15,199 bases of DNA, from positions 1 to 15,199 of the forward strand of contig DASYSA010000169.1 of assembly GCA_036003885.1 (NCBI GenBank). Direction: 5' to 3'. The stretch is from DASYSA01 sp036003885. Its GTDB lineage: Bacteria > Acidobacteriota > Blastocatellia > UBA7656. The position numbers and the translations under genes are program-made. A model generated the notes under the pieces. It made no database searches, was not told the DNA's origin, and worked only from the letters and a program-made list of their open reading frames with translations. Shown here piece by piece: positions 6,219 through 14,342 of the stretch. Within the stretch, counting starts at the first letter, position 1; the number at the start of each line of letters is the position of its first letter.

Positions 6219-8402
6219 ATGAAGAGGATCCTGTCAGCGCTTCTGACCACATTGCTCTCGGTAACTCTGATTGACCTCCCGGGCGCACTCGCGCAGAACC
6301 CTCCGGTGACAATCAGTATTGATGCTGCCGCAGCCCGCCACCCAATCAGCCCCGACATCTACGGCGTTGCACACGCGGACTCCGTAGCACTTGCGGATCT
6401 AAACAGCCCGCTGAATCGAAGTGGCGGCAATAATACGAGCCGCTACAACTGGCAGATCAACGCCGACAACCGCGGAGCTGACTGGTACTTTCAGAGCATA
6501 GCCTACTCGAGCGCGGCTGCGGGCGAAGTAGGAGACACCTTCATCTCAAACAGCAGGGCAGCGGGCGCGCAGCCGATGCTTACGATCCCAATGGTCGGCT
6601 GGGTAGCAAGGCTCGGCACCAATCGGAACAAGCTCAGCAGCTTCTCCATAGCCAAGTATGGAGCGCAGACAGGCAACGATTGGCAATGGTTCCCCGATGC
6701 GGGCAATGGTATCTGGACGAGCGGTCAGGAGGTGACCGGCAACGATCCCAACGATGCAAACGTGCCCGCGGATTCTTTGTTTCAGCAGGGCTGGGCCCAG
6801 CATCTGATCAATCGCTGGGGTGTGGCCTCCGGCGCGGGGCTGCGATATTACATCCTGGACAATGAGCCCACCATCTGGCACTCGACCCATCGGGACGTCC
6901 ATCCAACCGGTGCGACTATGGATGAGATCCGGAACAAGACGATCGACTACGCCGGCAGGATCAAATCCGTGGATCCGTCCGCACTCGTCGTCGGGCCGGA
7001 AGAATGGGGATGGAGCGGTTACTTGCTGAGCGGCTTCGATCAGCAGTACGGCAGCCGCTTTGGTTGGAGCAATCTGCCGGACCGCAACAACCACGGAGGA
7101 TGGGACTTTCTTCCGTGGTTACTGGACCAATTGCGACAGCATGACACTGCGGCCGGCCAACGTCTGCTCGACGTCTTCAGCGTGCACTACTATCCTCAGG
7201 GCGGCGAGTTCAGCAACGATACGTCGAGCTCGATGCAACTGCGCCGCAATCGCTCTACCCGATCGCTGTGGGATCCCAACTATGTCGACGAGACCTGGAT
7301 TAACGATAGGGTGAAGCTTGTGCCTCGCCTGAAGAGCTGGGTGAACTCGTATTACCCCGGTACGAAGACGGCGCTCACTGAGTACAACTGGGGAGCCGAA
7401 GGTCACATCAACGGCGCAACAGCCCAGGCCGACATCTTCGGCATCCTCGGCCGCGAAGGCCTGGACATGGCTGCTCGCTGGACTACGCCCGCCGCTGGAA
7501 CGCCTGTCTACAAGGCGATCAAGATGTATCGGAATTACGATGGCAACAAGTCCGCGTTCGGCGATACCAGCGTGCAGGCCACTGTTCCAAATCCTGATAA
7601 CCTCTCCGCCTTCGCTGCCGTGCGGTCATCGGACGGCGCATTGACGGTGATGGTTATCAACAAATACCTGTCGAGCAGTACTCCAACTACAATCAACCTT
7701 GCCAACTTCGCACACGGCTCGAGCGCCGGGGTATGGCAGTTGACGTCAGCAAATACGATTGCGCATTTGGCGGATGTGAGTTTCAGCGGTAATAGTCTTA
7801 CCGCCTCGCTCCCTCAGCAGAGCATCACGTTGTTTGTGATACCCGCGGCGGCGGCTTCCAACCAGCCGCCAACGGCGGCGGCGACTGCTTCGCCAACCTC
7901 GGGGGCGGCTCCGCTCGTAGTCTCATTCGACGGAAGAGGATCATTCGACTCCGACGGGACGATCAGTTCCTACAGCTGGGCCTTCGGGGATGGGACAATG
8001 GGAATCGGTTCGACGGTGAGTCACGCATATAACAGCGTCGGCACATTCACAGCCACGTTAACGGTGACCGACAACGCCGGAGCGTCGGCTGCGATAACTC
8101 TAAGCATTCAGGTCAGCCCTGAACCGCCCGTCGTCGTGAATGCCCCGAGCAACCTGTCTGGCAGCGTATCCGGTCGAACCGTTAGCCTGACGTGGGTCGA
8201 TAACTCAACCAACGAGGACGGATTCTACGTCGAACGCTCGGTCAAGGGGACAGGCGTCTTCGCTCAGGTTGGTCAGACCGGGGCTGGCGTTGCTGGCTTC
8301 TCTCAGACTGTTTCGCGAGGTACCTATCTCTATCGTGTGCGGGCGTTCGGAGGGGCTGCGCTGTCAGCTTATTCAAACAATCTCCAGCTCAAAGTGAGGT
8401 GA
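6219..8402 (+). CDS. Secreted glycoside hydrolase family 44 (endoglucanase/xyloglucanase type) with PKD and fibronectin III modules
   Basis: Probable extracellular beta-glycanase that cleaves beta-1,4-linked plant polysaccharide such as cellulose derivatives or xyloglucan. The 727-residue product starts with a signal peptide (MKRILSALL, hydrophobic to about 20, likely cleaved after ALA at residue 25). The GH44 catalytic module follows at about 28-545. It opens with HPISPDIYGV and carries the expected acid/base glutamate E216 in LDNEPTIW and nucleophile E388 in ALTEYNWG. A PKD domain (about 548-631) shows FDGRGSFDSDG and WAFGDG. A fibronectin III-like domain (about 637-727) shows LTWVDNSTNEDGFYVER. 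The ATG at 6219 follows AAGGAG with 10-nt spacing and directly starts the signal peptide, so it is preferred over the in-frame ATG at 6132. No other carbohydrate genes are adjacent, so it appears to be a single-gene unit with its own promoter. Family assignment is strong; exact substrate is not readable. Confidence 0.92.
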   Translation: MKRILSALLTTLLSVTLIDLPGALAQNPPVTISIDAAAARHPISPDIYGVAHADSVALADLNSPLNRSGGNNTSRYNWQINADNRGADWYFQSIAYSSAAAGEVGDTFISNSRAAGAQPMLTIPMVGWVARLGTNRNKLSSFSIAKYGAQTGNDWQWFPDAGNGIWTSGQEVTGNDPNDANVPADSLFQQGWAQHLINRWGVASGAGLRYYILDNEPTIWHSTHRDVHPTGATMDEIRNKTIDYAGRIKSVDPSALVVGPEEWGWSGYLLSGFDQQYGSRFGWSNLPDRNNHGGWDFLPWLLDQLRQHDTAAGQRLLDVFSVHYYPQGGEFSNDTSSSMQLRRNRSTRSLWDPNYVDETWINDRVKLVPRLKSWVNSYYPGTKTALTEYNWGAEGHINGATAQADIFGILGREGLDMAARWTTPAAGTPVYKAIKMYRNYDGNKSAFGDTSVQATVPNPDNLSAFAAVRSSDGALTVMVINKYLSSSTPTTINLANFAHGSSAGVWQLTSANTIAHLADVSFSGNSLTASLPQQSITLFVIPAAAASNQPPTAAATASPTSGAAPLVVSFDGRGSFDSDGTISSYSWAFGDGTMGIGSTVSHAYNSVGTFTATLTVTDNAGASAAITLSIQVSPEPPVVVNAPSNLSGSVSGRTVSLTWVDNSTNEDGFYVERSVKGTGVFAQVGQTGAGVAGFSQTVSRGTYLYRVRAFGGAALSAYSNNLQLKVR

Positions 8403-8420
8403 GTTGAGACCTCTTTTCTT
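8396..8420 (+). terminator. Weak candidate intrinsic terminator of the GH44 gene
   Basis: GAGGT (8396-8400) pairs with ACCTC (8409-8413) around an 8-nt loop, followed at once by TTTTCTT (8414-8420). The stem is only 5 bp and overlaps the stop codon. Its place between convergent genes supports a termination role. Confidence 0.35.
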
Positions 8421-8440
8421 GAAGCTGAGTTTCATCGCAG

Positions 8441-8453
8441 GAGGTTGAACCTC
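8441..8453. repeat. 13-bp near-perfect palindrome between convergent genes
   Basis: GAGGTT (8441-8446) and AACCTC (8448-8453) flank one central base. It reuses the GAGGT/ACCTC sequence of the hairpin at 8396-8413, so alternative pairing is possible. It sits 8 bp past the stop of the pseudouridine synthase gene on the minus strand and may help end that transcript, although no T-run follows. Confidence 0.4.
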
Positions 8454-8460
8454 GCGCAAG

Positions 8461-9504
8461 TCAATCCGTCGTCTCAGGCCAGTCGCTGGGTATGGCGGAG
8501 GTGAACTCCATCCACGCTCCTCCGACCGGGTGATGAAAGGCCAACCGCCAGGCGTGCAGACAAAGCCGCGAATATGACGTTCCCGGATCGCCTACGGGAT
8601 TGGAACCTTCCGGCAGCGGAGTCGCATCGCGGCCATTCACAGCGCAGTCGCCATAGAGATCGTCACCGACAACCGGATGCCCGACAGTGGCACAGTGGAT
8701 ACGCAGTTGATTCGTTCGTCCAGTCACCGGTTCCAACTCTACCAATGTAACCTCTCTGTTTCGACGTCGCACCTCGATCCGCGTGTGTGCGTGTCTACCA
8801 TTCTCCATCACACGCCACCTGGGACGCTGATCGGCGTCGCGCCCAATGGGCGCAACGATCTCAAATGAATCCTCAGTTACATTGCCCTGAAGAAGGGCGA
8901 GGTATCGCTTTTCCACAAGCCTGCGATGAAAGTGCCGGGACAGGATCGTCAGCGCTCGTTGAGTCTTGGCGATGACCATCAGCCCGGAAGTCGCCCTGTC
9001 GAGTCGGTGCACCAGACCAGGGCGAATGACCGATGGCGCATCGAGAAGATTAGAGAAGTGATCATCCTGCGGGTCGATAGGCCTTCCCCCGCTTTCCAGA
9101 TGCGACCGGTTGAGGTGCCAGGCGAGGGCGTTCGCCAGGGTTCCGGTCTTCACGCCGCGCGTCGGATGGACAAGCATACCTGCCGGCTTCATTACCACAA
9201 GCAGGTGGGGGTCTTCGTGGATGATTTCAAGGTCTATCGGCTCCGGGCTCATCGCAGTCGGGGTCGAGTGATCGAAGGTAACTTCGATCAGGTCGCCAGA
9301 TGCGACGTGATAGCCCGCAGCAGCAGCTGTCTGATTTACAAGGCAGGCGCCCTTTTCCAGAAGGTCGGCGAGCCGCATCCGGCTGAGGGATCCGAGTCGC
9401 GAGGCAAGAAACGCATCGAGCCGTCGGCCCGATTCTTCAGGCGTAATTCGAAAATGGAAATGCCGTTCGGCAGCCACGCTTAGGATGATAGAACCAGACG
9501 TCAT
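8461..9504 (-). CDS. RluA/RluD-family rRNA pseudouridine synthase with S4 domain
   Basis: Converts uridine to pseudouridine in RNA, most likely 23S rRNA by analogy with RluC/RluD. From the ATG at 9504 the protein has 347 residues. An S4 RNA-binding domain lies at about 25-75 (RRLDAFLASRL, SRMRLADLLEKGACLVN). The catalytic domain spans about 90-330, with the invariant aspartate D169 in GLVHRLDRATSGL. VVMKPAGMLVHP (103-114), GRTNQLRIH and HPVVGDDLYG are further family signatures. A stretch rich in polar residues (about 133-158) before the catalytic motif looks like a lineage insert. A GTG at 9516 would add four residues. Neither start has a well-spaced ribosome site: AAGG lies too close to the ATG. 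The gene follows the YVTN gene on the same strand after about 60 bp and may share its transcript. Which uridine is modified (RluC- or RluD-type) cannot be read from the sequence. Confidence 0.93.
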   Translation of the reverse strand: MTSGSIILSVAAERHFHFRITPEESGRRLDAFLASRLGSLSRMRLADLLEKGACLVNQTAAAAGYHVASGDLIEVTFDHSTPTAMSPEPIDLEIIHEDPHLLVVMKPAGMLVHPTRGVKTGTLANALAWHLNRSHLESGGRPIDPQDDHFSNLLDAPSVIRPGLVHRLDRATSGLMVIAKTQRALTILSRHFHRRLVEKRYLALLQGNVTEDSFEIVAPIGRDADQRPRWRVMENGRHAHTRIEVRRRNREVTLVELEPVTGRTNQLRIHCATVGHPVVGDDLYGDCAVNGRDATPLPEGSNPVGDPGTSYSRLCLHAWRLAFHHPVGGAWMEFTSAIPSDWPETTD

Positions 9505-9567
9505 ACCTTGTCGCACGCAAAACAGAGATCACGTCAACCCACCGGCCTACTCACCCTTCTTCTGCCT

Positions 9568-11754
9568 TCACGGTATGGCACAGCAGCTCCCAAGTCGCAC
9601 ATCGCCAGCTGGCGTGGTCACGCGCAAAAAGCGACTGGATGCGGGACCCAGCGCATCCGCCAGACTGCGTCCGTCGGTGAGCCTGCCTTTCTGAATCATC
9701 AGTGTTCCGCCCTTCTTGATCTTCGGCTCCTTGCGGAACTCGAGACAGTGTCCATCCACAATCAGCCCGAGGCGCATCCCCGGCGAGAACCCAGATCCGC
9801 TTATCGACAGGGTCCCGAGGAACAGGCCCCCACTGACGAACGGGATGTCAGGAATGTTTTCGCGCAGCTCCGGAATGCTCGCGACAAGCACGGAGCTATC
9901 GGGCTGCCCGCACGCTATGTAGGCAATATGTTTTCCAGCCACCGTCACACACGACGCGTCCCGCGGCTTTGGGCACGAAACGATGGCGATAGGTGGCGCC
10001 GATACTACTTGATCGATCCGCGTGTCGATCACTCCTATGGTTCCCGTTCCATCGTTTGTGAAAAGCATGGCCGCGTCAAATGCCGACCCGCATGCCGCAA
10101 TCCCAAACGATCCGCCGCCCCCGCCTCCGGCGCCGGGAGTGAGGCCCGTCGCCGAATCGCGGGTCAGCGGTCCGGTGGGCGCATCGATACCAGATGCGCC
10201 TGCGCTGCCGGGTGGGGTTCCGCGCGTTGTGTCGTCTATGACAAGCCGCAGAAACTCGTCGCGGCACGTGTCGAACTCAGCAATGCCTCCATTAGGAGTT
10301 ACATCTCCGGGCGTGCCCCAGTAGGTCACATAGAGGTTCCCGTTCACACGCGAGATTTCGGAGTTCCAGGGATTGAGAGTTGGCGGAAGTGTGCCTATCG
10401 CAATTGAGGCTGGATCGGCCGCGAACCGTATCGTCTTGACCACCTGATCGGTCCTTGCGTCGATCACCGAGATCGTATCGTCCCCGAAATTCGTTACGTA
10501 CACCTTGAAGCCGCCCAGCCCGGCCGTACAGCTTGTTGGCTCAAGGCCAACAGCGATCTCTTTTACCTTCGAGTTCGATAGGGTGTCGATGACGTCCACC
10601 CGATTCGATCCGGCGCAGGGCACGTAGAGCTTTGGCGGGGATGACGACACGCCCGCCAATGCGGGGAATCTCGGTCCCTTTCCCACGTTGATCTGGGATA
10701 TCGATGTGATGGTGCCGAGGACCGTTGAGCGAGATAACACTTCAACGCGGCCGGGACCTACAGTCGAATAGTCAATGGGGAACTCCTTCGAGGGGATTGT
10801 ATTCGAGCCGAATAGAGTGACGTACGCCCTTGTAGTGGCGACGCCGGCGATAACCGCATTCGTCACTGCTATACCCGCGGGGCCGTCCGGCGTTCCGCCG
10901 GGTCCGTCTCCCACAGGCACGTTGATGAAGGAGTTGTCGGACGTCTTGATGACCGTCAGATTGTCGGAGACATAGTTGGCGACGTAGGCATCGCCGCCAA
11001 GAATCGACACTGCCCAAGGTTCGACGGCAGCCGGGTCTTTGATCCTGGTTGCCGATAGCGTTTCCGCCGGCGCCGATTCCACCGTCGCCCTGATCAGAAA
11101 ACTGCCCGGAACGCCACACTGACCTCCGATGGTGAGGTCGGCCATGCGTCCCCAGGCCATGCCGGAATCCAGAGTGAAGAAGGACTCGGAGCCTCGGGGG
11201 GTCGACTTCCCGGGCACACTGAAGATTGCCGGGAAAGTGGAGCTCCCACTCGGATCAAGCCTGCTGATGGCAAAGTCGTCGAACACTCCCACCACGAACG
11301 CCCCGCTTTGAATCCGCACAGGGCTGATCAGGTTATAGGTCATTATTGAGTCCAGACCGCGCACGCGCCCGATGAATGTGGCGTCCGGCTGTTGACCATT
11401 TGAAGGCCCGTCCCCTTCAGGGTCGAGGAAGACGACGATCCGAAAAAGCTGATTGGGCTCGATCAGGGCGCCTGCTCGATTAAAGCCCACGGTGATTGTC
11501 CGGAGGGTGGATGGGTAAGTTGACGGGGTGAGCTTGTTTGCCCATCCGAAGCCAGGCCGGCCCTGAAACGCCGGCGGTGGTCCCAACGCGCATCCGGATT
11601 CGCCATCCTCGATCGCAAGCTCGCTCAACTCTCCTGCCGGTGACACGCCTCCTGGCGCCGAGTTCGAAGCCAGGCGTCGCCCAACAGCGAGTGAAGCCAT
11701 TACGAATAAGCAGATCGCCGCCAGGACCAGGGTGTGGAGCCTCGATGCCTTCAT
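9568..11754 (-). CDS. Secreted YVTN-type beta-propeller repeat protein
   Basis: Function unknown; likely an exported or surface protein. The 728-residue product begins MKASRL, followed by a hydrophobic segment (about 7-25) that is a signal peptide or membrane anchor. An N-terminal globular region (about 85-230) has no family I can name. A beta-propeller follows (about 240-620), with repeats such as AYVANYVSDNLTVI, KLYVPCAGSNRVDVIDT, KVYVTNFGDDTISVIDARTDQVVKTI, AMLFTNDGTGTIGVIDTRIDQVV and AYIACGQPDSSVLVAS. A six-glycine run interrupts the propeller. The last 100 residues (LGTLSISGSGFSPG and onward) resemble an IPT/TIG-like immunoglobulin fold. The ATG at 11754 has GAGGT 8 nt upstream and starts the signal peptide directly. 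An in-frame ATG at 11781 would add nine residues. YVTN proteins occur in surface layers and as stand-alone secreted proteins; nothing here shows a ligand. It may share a transcript with the downstream pseudouridine synthase. Confidence 0.88.
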   Translation of the reverse strand: MKASRLHTLVLAAICLFVMASLAVGRRLASNSAPGGVSPAGELSELAIEDGESGCALGPPPAFQGRPGFGWANKLTPSTYPSTLRTITVGFNRAGALIEPNQLFRIVVFLDPEGDGPSNGQQPDATFIGRVRGLDSIMTYNLISPVRIQSGAFVVGVFDDFAISRLDPSGSSTFPAIFSVPGKSTPRGSESFFTLDSGMAWGRMADLTIGGQCGVPGSFLIRATVESAPAETLSATRIKDPAAVEPWAVSILGGDAYVANYVSDNLTVIKTSDNSFINVPVGDGPGGTPDGPAGIAVTNAVIAGVATTRAYVTLFGSNTIPSKEFPIDYSTVGPGRVEVLSRSTVLGTITSISQINVGKGPRFPALAGVSSSPPKLYVPCAGSNRVDVIDTLSNSKVKEIAVGLEPTSCTAGLGGFKVYVTNFGDDTISVIDARTDQVVKTIRFAADPASIAIGTLPPTLNPWNSEISRVNGNLYVTYWGTPGDVTPNGGIAEFDTCRDEFLRLVIDDTTRGTPPGSAGASGIDAPTGPLTRDSATGLTPGAGGGGGGSFGIAACGSAFDAAMLFTNDGTGTIGVIDTRIDQVVSAPPIAIVSCPKPRDASCVTVAGKHIAYIACGQPDSSVLVASIPELRENIPDIPFVSGGLFLGTLSISGSGFSPGMRLGLIVDGHCLEFRKEPKIKKGGTLMIQKGRLTDGRSLADALGPASSRFLRVTTPAGDVRLGSCCAIP

Positions 11755-12052
11755 TCGGCGTAACCTCACATTCGAACTCATCTCAGACCCGACCTTGGAC
11801 TCAGCCGGGCTAACCGGGCCGGTACTCTTAAGACACCCAGAGAGCAAAAGAAGAAATGGAAATGCATTCTCTATGCCAGCGTCTGAAACTTCCAGAGCGG
11901 GACTTGGAGGAATACGGCAGGCGGGTTTCTATTGGGGTAGCCGGGCGGAGACAAGATACCCCGGTAGATCTCCTGCTGGGCTTGGCTACAAACTAGCCAA
12001 GAGCCATGGCAAGAAAGTACCGGGGATGGCAAGACAATGGCCATGCGTGAAA
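11755..12052. other. Intergenic region between queG and the YVTN gene
   Basis: About 300 bp without a convincing gene. It holds nested inverted repeats near the queG end and must contain the YVTN gene promoter on the minus strand if that gene is not read through from queG. A weak candidate is TTGTCT, 17 bp, TAGAAA (minus strand, about 11924-11952). The 9-mer ATGGCAAGA occurs twice, at 12006-12014 and 12026-12034, exactly 20 bp apart. Confidence 0.5.
11959..12025. repeat. Nested inverted repeats downstream of queG
   Basis: The inner hairpin is CTTGGCTA (11981-11988) and TAGCCAAG (11994-12001) with a 5-nt loop; all 8 pairs match. The outer pair is CCCCGGTA (11959-11966) and TACCGGGG (12018-12025), also perfect over 8 bp. 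The set begins about 28 nt beyond the queG stop on the minus strand. Neither stem is followed by a T-run, so a Rho-independent terminator is not clear-cut; it may protect or process the queG 3' end, or be a small mobile-repeat relic. Confidence 0.6.
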
Positions 12053-13198
12053 TTACGACTCGTACCCGCCTAATCGCATGGAGGCCTCGATCTCCTTGCG
12101 AACCAGCGGATCATTTTCCCAGGCAGTTAGCCGCTCGGCGACCCTGGCCGCACGTCCGGGATCCAGCTGTAATAACGCCCACAGAGAGTGGCTGCGGATC
12201 AAGGGTTCCGAGTCGTGCTCTGCCCGTTCGACCAATATGGGCACCGCGGCGGTGCACCCCACATTTGCAGCAACGACCGCTGCGTTGCGAAGTAACCCTT
12301 TCCGCTTCGGCCTGGTCAGCGGGGTTCCTCGAAACCGCGCCCGAAATTCCGCGTCGCTCGAGATCGACAGCAGCTCGACGAGACTGAGGCGCGGTCCGGC
12401 GCCTGCTTCCGGATGAAGCTCGGGCCACGGCGTGTCTGATGAAAAGCGGTTGAAGGGACATACATCCTGGCAGACATCGCAGCCGAAAACCCATTCCCCT
12501 AACCCCTTCCGCAGCTCCCGCGGAATCGCTCCCTTGTTCTCAATCGTCAGATACGAAATGCATCGACGCGAGTCCAGAACGTACGGTCCCTCGAACGCCT
12601 CCGTGGGACACGCGTCCAGGCATCGCCGACAACTGCCGCAGCCAACCTTGACTTCGCCCTGATCGGCGGCGAGGTCAAGGTCAACCAGTATCTCTGCGAG
12701 AAAGAACCACGACCCGCGCCTGGATTGAAGCAGATTGGTGTTCTTGCCGAAGAAGCCTACTCCAGCTCGCGCAGCCGCGGCCCGCTCGAGAAGAGGAACC
12801 GCGTCAACAAAGCATCGGGCGTGCAGCGGCCGGGCTGCAAGCCTCTCGATCTCTGTCGTCAACGCCACCAGCCTGGGTTTAACAACCTCGTGGTAATCTC
12901 GCCCCCAGGCGTAGCGAGCCACTCGACCGTAGCGGTGTTCGTGCTCGAACTCGGGAGACGCAGCATAGTAGTTGACTGCGAGGGTGATGAGCGATACAGA
13001 CCACGGAGCGAGAAGCCTGGGCTGTGAATGCATCTGCGGGCTCCGGGTCATGTAGTCCATTCCCGCAGCAAAGCCCGCCTCGCACCACGCTCGAAAGGCT
13101 CTCTCATCACGCGCGAACGGCGCCACGGAGGTAATGCCAACGACCTCAAACCCGAACTGCCTTGCAGCCTCCTTCAATTGTGCGTCCAACCCGTTCAC
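12053..13198 (-). CDS. queG: Epoxyqueuosine reductase QueG
   Basis: Cobalamin-dependent iron-sulfur enzyme that reduces epoxyqueuosine to queuosine at the wobble position of GUN-anticodon tRNAs, the last pathway step. The 381-residue protein matches the usual length (E. coli QueG, 379). Visible features are the conserved active-site aspartate region FVDAVPLLERAAAARAGVGFFGKN (D132), the first ferredoxin-type motif CGSCRRCLDACP (C187, C190, C193, C197), C213 in RRCISYLTIENKG, and the second motif CDVCQDVCPFN (C240, C243, C247). Together these supply the eight cysteines for two 4Fe-4S clusters. HEAT-like repeats fill about 305-381. The start is a GTG at 13198 without a Shine-Dalgarno sequence. 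A good -35 with a weaker -10 ends just upstream, so translation may be leaderless. No other queuosine gene is in the window. Identification is very secure; the start is moderately so. Confidence 0.97.
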   Translation of the reverse strand: MNGLDAQLKEAARQFGFEVVGITSVAPFARDERAFRAWCEAGFAAGMDYMTRSPQMHSQPRLLAPWSVSLITLAVNYYAASPEFEHEHRYGRVARYAWGRDYHEVVKPRLVALTTEIERLAARPLHARCFVDAVPLLERAAAARAGVGFFGKNTNLLQSRRGSWFFLAEILVDLDLAADQGEVKVGCGSCRRCLDACPTEAFEGPYVLDSRRCISYLTIENKGAIPRELRKGLGEWVFGCDVCQDVCPFNRFSSDTPWPELHPEAGAGPRLSLVELLSISSDAEFRARFRGTPLTRPKRKGLLRNAAVVAANVGCTAAVPILVERAEHDSEPLIRSHSLWALLQLDPGRAARVAERLTAWENDPLVRKEIEASMRLGGYES

Positions 13199-13204
13199 TC
13201 AACA

Positions 13205-13233
13205 AAGCTAAGATCACGGAGGCACGCTGTCAA
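13205..13233 (-). promoter_or_regulatory. Candidate promoter of queG, giving a leaderless start
   Basis: On the minus strand a perfect TTGACA (13228-13233) is followed by a 17-bp spacer and TAGCTT (13205-13210), a half-match to the -10 consensus. Initiation about seven bases on would fall at 13198-13199, exactly at the queG GTG codon. Confidence 0.4.
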
Positions 13234-13352
13234 ATCAGGCGTAGCCGAGGCGACTTGCCCGGTTGCGCCAGCATACAAAAAGAAGGAGGAATAGAAGGCC
13301 CGGAGGCGACAGTTGATTTGGTCGCCGGTTGCAATCTCTCGGCGGCAGAGCC

Positions 13353-14027
13353 TCAGGTTGGATCGCTGTCCGGGGCACGCCTGCTGTAGTCGCGGACGTA
13401 CTGAGGCGGGCCAATTCCCGGCGGCAATCGAGGGTCGGCAACAGGCACTCCCGCAAGCAGCCGAAGTGGGATCTCGCCGGCCCATACCGGGATCGAGTAG
13501 TCGTCTTCATCATCAATGGGCGGCCCCACACGCACTTTTGCCGAGGCTTCAATCAACGGGAGATACAGGACAATAGTTGCCTTCAATTCACTATCATTCG
13601 GTTCGCGAACTTCAGCCCATCGGTCGGGAACAATATGCTGCGTGAAGGAGCGCATGGCGTCGAACTTCTCTCGCGGATCTTCCACGGCCGAGGCTCTGCC
13701 GAAGATCACCACCGATCTGTAGTTGATCGAATGATGGAACGCCGATCGAGCCAGCACCAGCCCATCAACCAGGGTGACGGTTACACATACATCGATTCCC
13801 TCTTCAACGGTGCGGAGCATCCTGCTGGCTGCAGAGCCATGGATGTAGAACCTGTCGCCTACTCGACCATAGGCGGTAGGAATCACGACTGGCTGGCCAT
13901 CGACGATGAAACCGACGTGACAGACAAAGGCCTCATCCAGAATCTTGTAGACTACCTCGCGATCGAAGTTCCCCCGCTTTGGCAGCCGTTTCAGTCTCGT
14001 GCGGTCGGTTTGTGCAAATGTCTCCAT
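13353..14027 (-). CDS. Pyridoxamine 5'-phosphate oxidase-like flavin-binding family protein
   Basis: Member of the split-barrel FMN-binding superfamily, of the Pyridox_ox_2/NimA-like kind rather than true PdxH. The 224-residue protein begins with RLKRLPKRGNFDREVVYKILDEAF (about 11-34), the usual helix. It continues with the barrel core VGFIVDGQPVVIPTAYGRVGDRFYIHGS (about 38-65), which forms the predicted FMN-binding sheet, then VCVTVTLVDGLVLARSAFHHSINYRSVVIFG. Members are typically small flavoenzymes or heme/F420/FMN-binding reductases; the substrate cannot be inferred. The ATG at 14027 has an AGAGG three to four bases upstream, which is rather close. It is followed on the same strand by queG after 154 bp, and a candidate promoter lies just upstream. 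The C-terminal tail (about 190-224) is Pro/Arg-rich and probably flexible. Confidence 0.85.
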   Translation of the reverse strand: METFAQTDRTRLKRLPKRGNFDREVVYKILDEAFVCHVGFIVDGQPVVIPTAYGRVGDRFYIHGSAASRMLRTVEEGIDVCVTVTLVDGLVLARSAFHHSINYRSVVIFGRASAVEDPREKFDAMRSFTQHIVPDRWAEVREPNDSELKATIVLYLPLIEASAKVRVGPPIDDEDDYSIPVWAGEIPLRLLAGVPVADPRLPPGIGPPQYVRDYSRRAPDSDPT

Positions 14028-14045
14028 GAACCTCTGTTCCGATAG

Positions 14046-14074
14046 ATCGTACTGAATTGAAGGGGCTCAGTCAC
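14046..14074 (-). promoter_or_regulatory. Candidate promoter of the PNPOx-like gene
   Basis: Minus-strand GTGACT (14069-14074) and TACGAT (14046-14051) are spaced by 17 bp, each matching four of six consensus bases. The start site would be near 14039, about 12 nt before the ATG and just including the AGAGG ribosome site. Confidence 0.35.
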
Positions 14075-14129
14075 TTGTAAGAGTAAGGTATGGTGGGCCG
14101 GGACACAACACCCAATTCGGGAGGCGAGC

Positions 14130-14324
14130 ATGCGGTCCACTCGTTCTTTTGAGACTGACATGGGAGACACGAACCCTTACCGGCCTGGGAGCGGCTCGTC
14201 GTTCATTGGTTACGTTCTGAGACTCATGCTGTCGACTCTGTACCGAATGAAGCACCACTATGCGCTCGCTCATTTAGCCGCCCATGGGTTCAGTCCGCTT
14301 TTCCTCCTGGAACCTCCGCGGTGA
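14130..14324 (+). CDS. Doubtful small hypothetical protein
   Basis: A 64-residue ORF that I do not recognise. In favour: GGGAGG lies five to six bases before its ATG, it is co-directional with the following phosphatase gene, and it ends 18 bp before that gene. Against: no domain, signal peptide or low-complexity clue is visible, and an ORF of similar length lies on the opposite strand across part of it. A short, fairly hydrophobic stretch near 26-36 (FIGYVLRLML) precedes a His/Ala-rich tail. It may be a leader peptide or chance. Confidence 0.3.
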   Translation: MRSTRSFETDMGDTNPYRPGSGSSFIGYVLRLMLSTLYRMKHHYALAHLAAHGFSPLFLLEPPR

Positions 14325-14328
14325 TAAT
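14323..14328 (+). promoter_or_regulatory. Candidate -10 element immediately before the PP2C gene
   Basis: GATAAT, in an AT-rich run (14322-14335) that stands out from the GC-rich surroundings, lies 14 bases before the phosphatase ATG. Initiation near 14335 would leave a leader of about 8 nt with no ribosome site. The -35 position (TTTCCT) is weak. Confidence 0.4.
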
Positions 14329-14342
14329 ATATTTCGGTAATT

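Noticed and set aside
9508..10407. 299-codon plus-strand frame across the YVTN gene end
   Set aside because: Composition is Arg-rich and domain-free, while the opposite strand codes for an evident YVTN repeat protein.
11755..11847. Longer YVTN protein beginning at TTG 11847 with an LLSGC lipobox-like string
   Set aside because: The lipobox would come at the very start with no positively charged signal region, and no usable start codon lies upstream. The ATG at 11754 has GAGGT and a complete signal segment.
14067..14273. 68-codon minus-strand frame opposite the small 14130-14324 ORF
   Set aside because: Weak ribosome site, no domain, and it would run into the PNPOx-like gene's promoter region; evidence is poorer than for the plus-strand ORF, itself doubtful.
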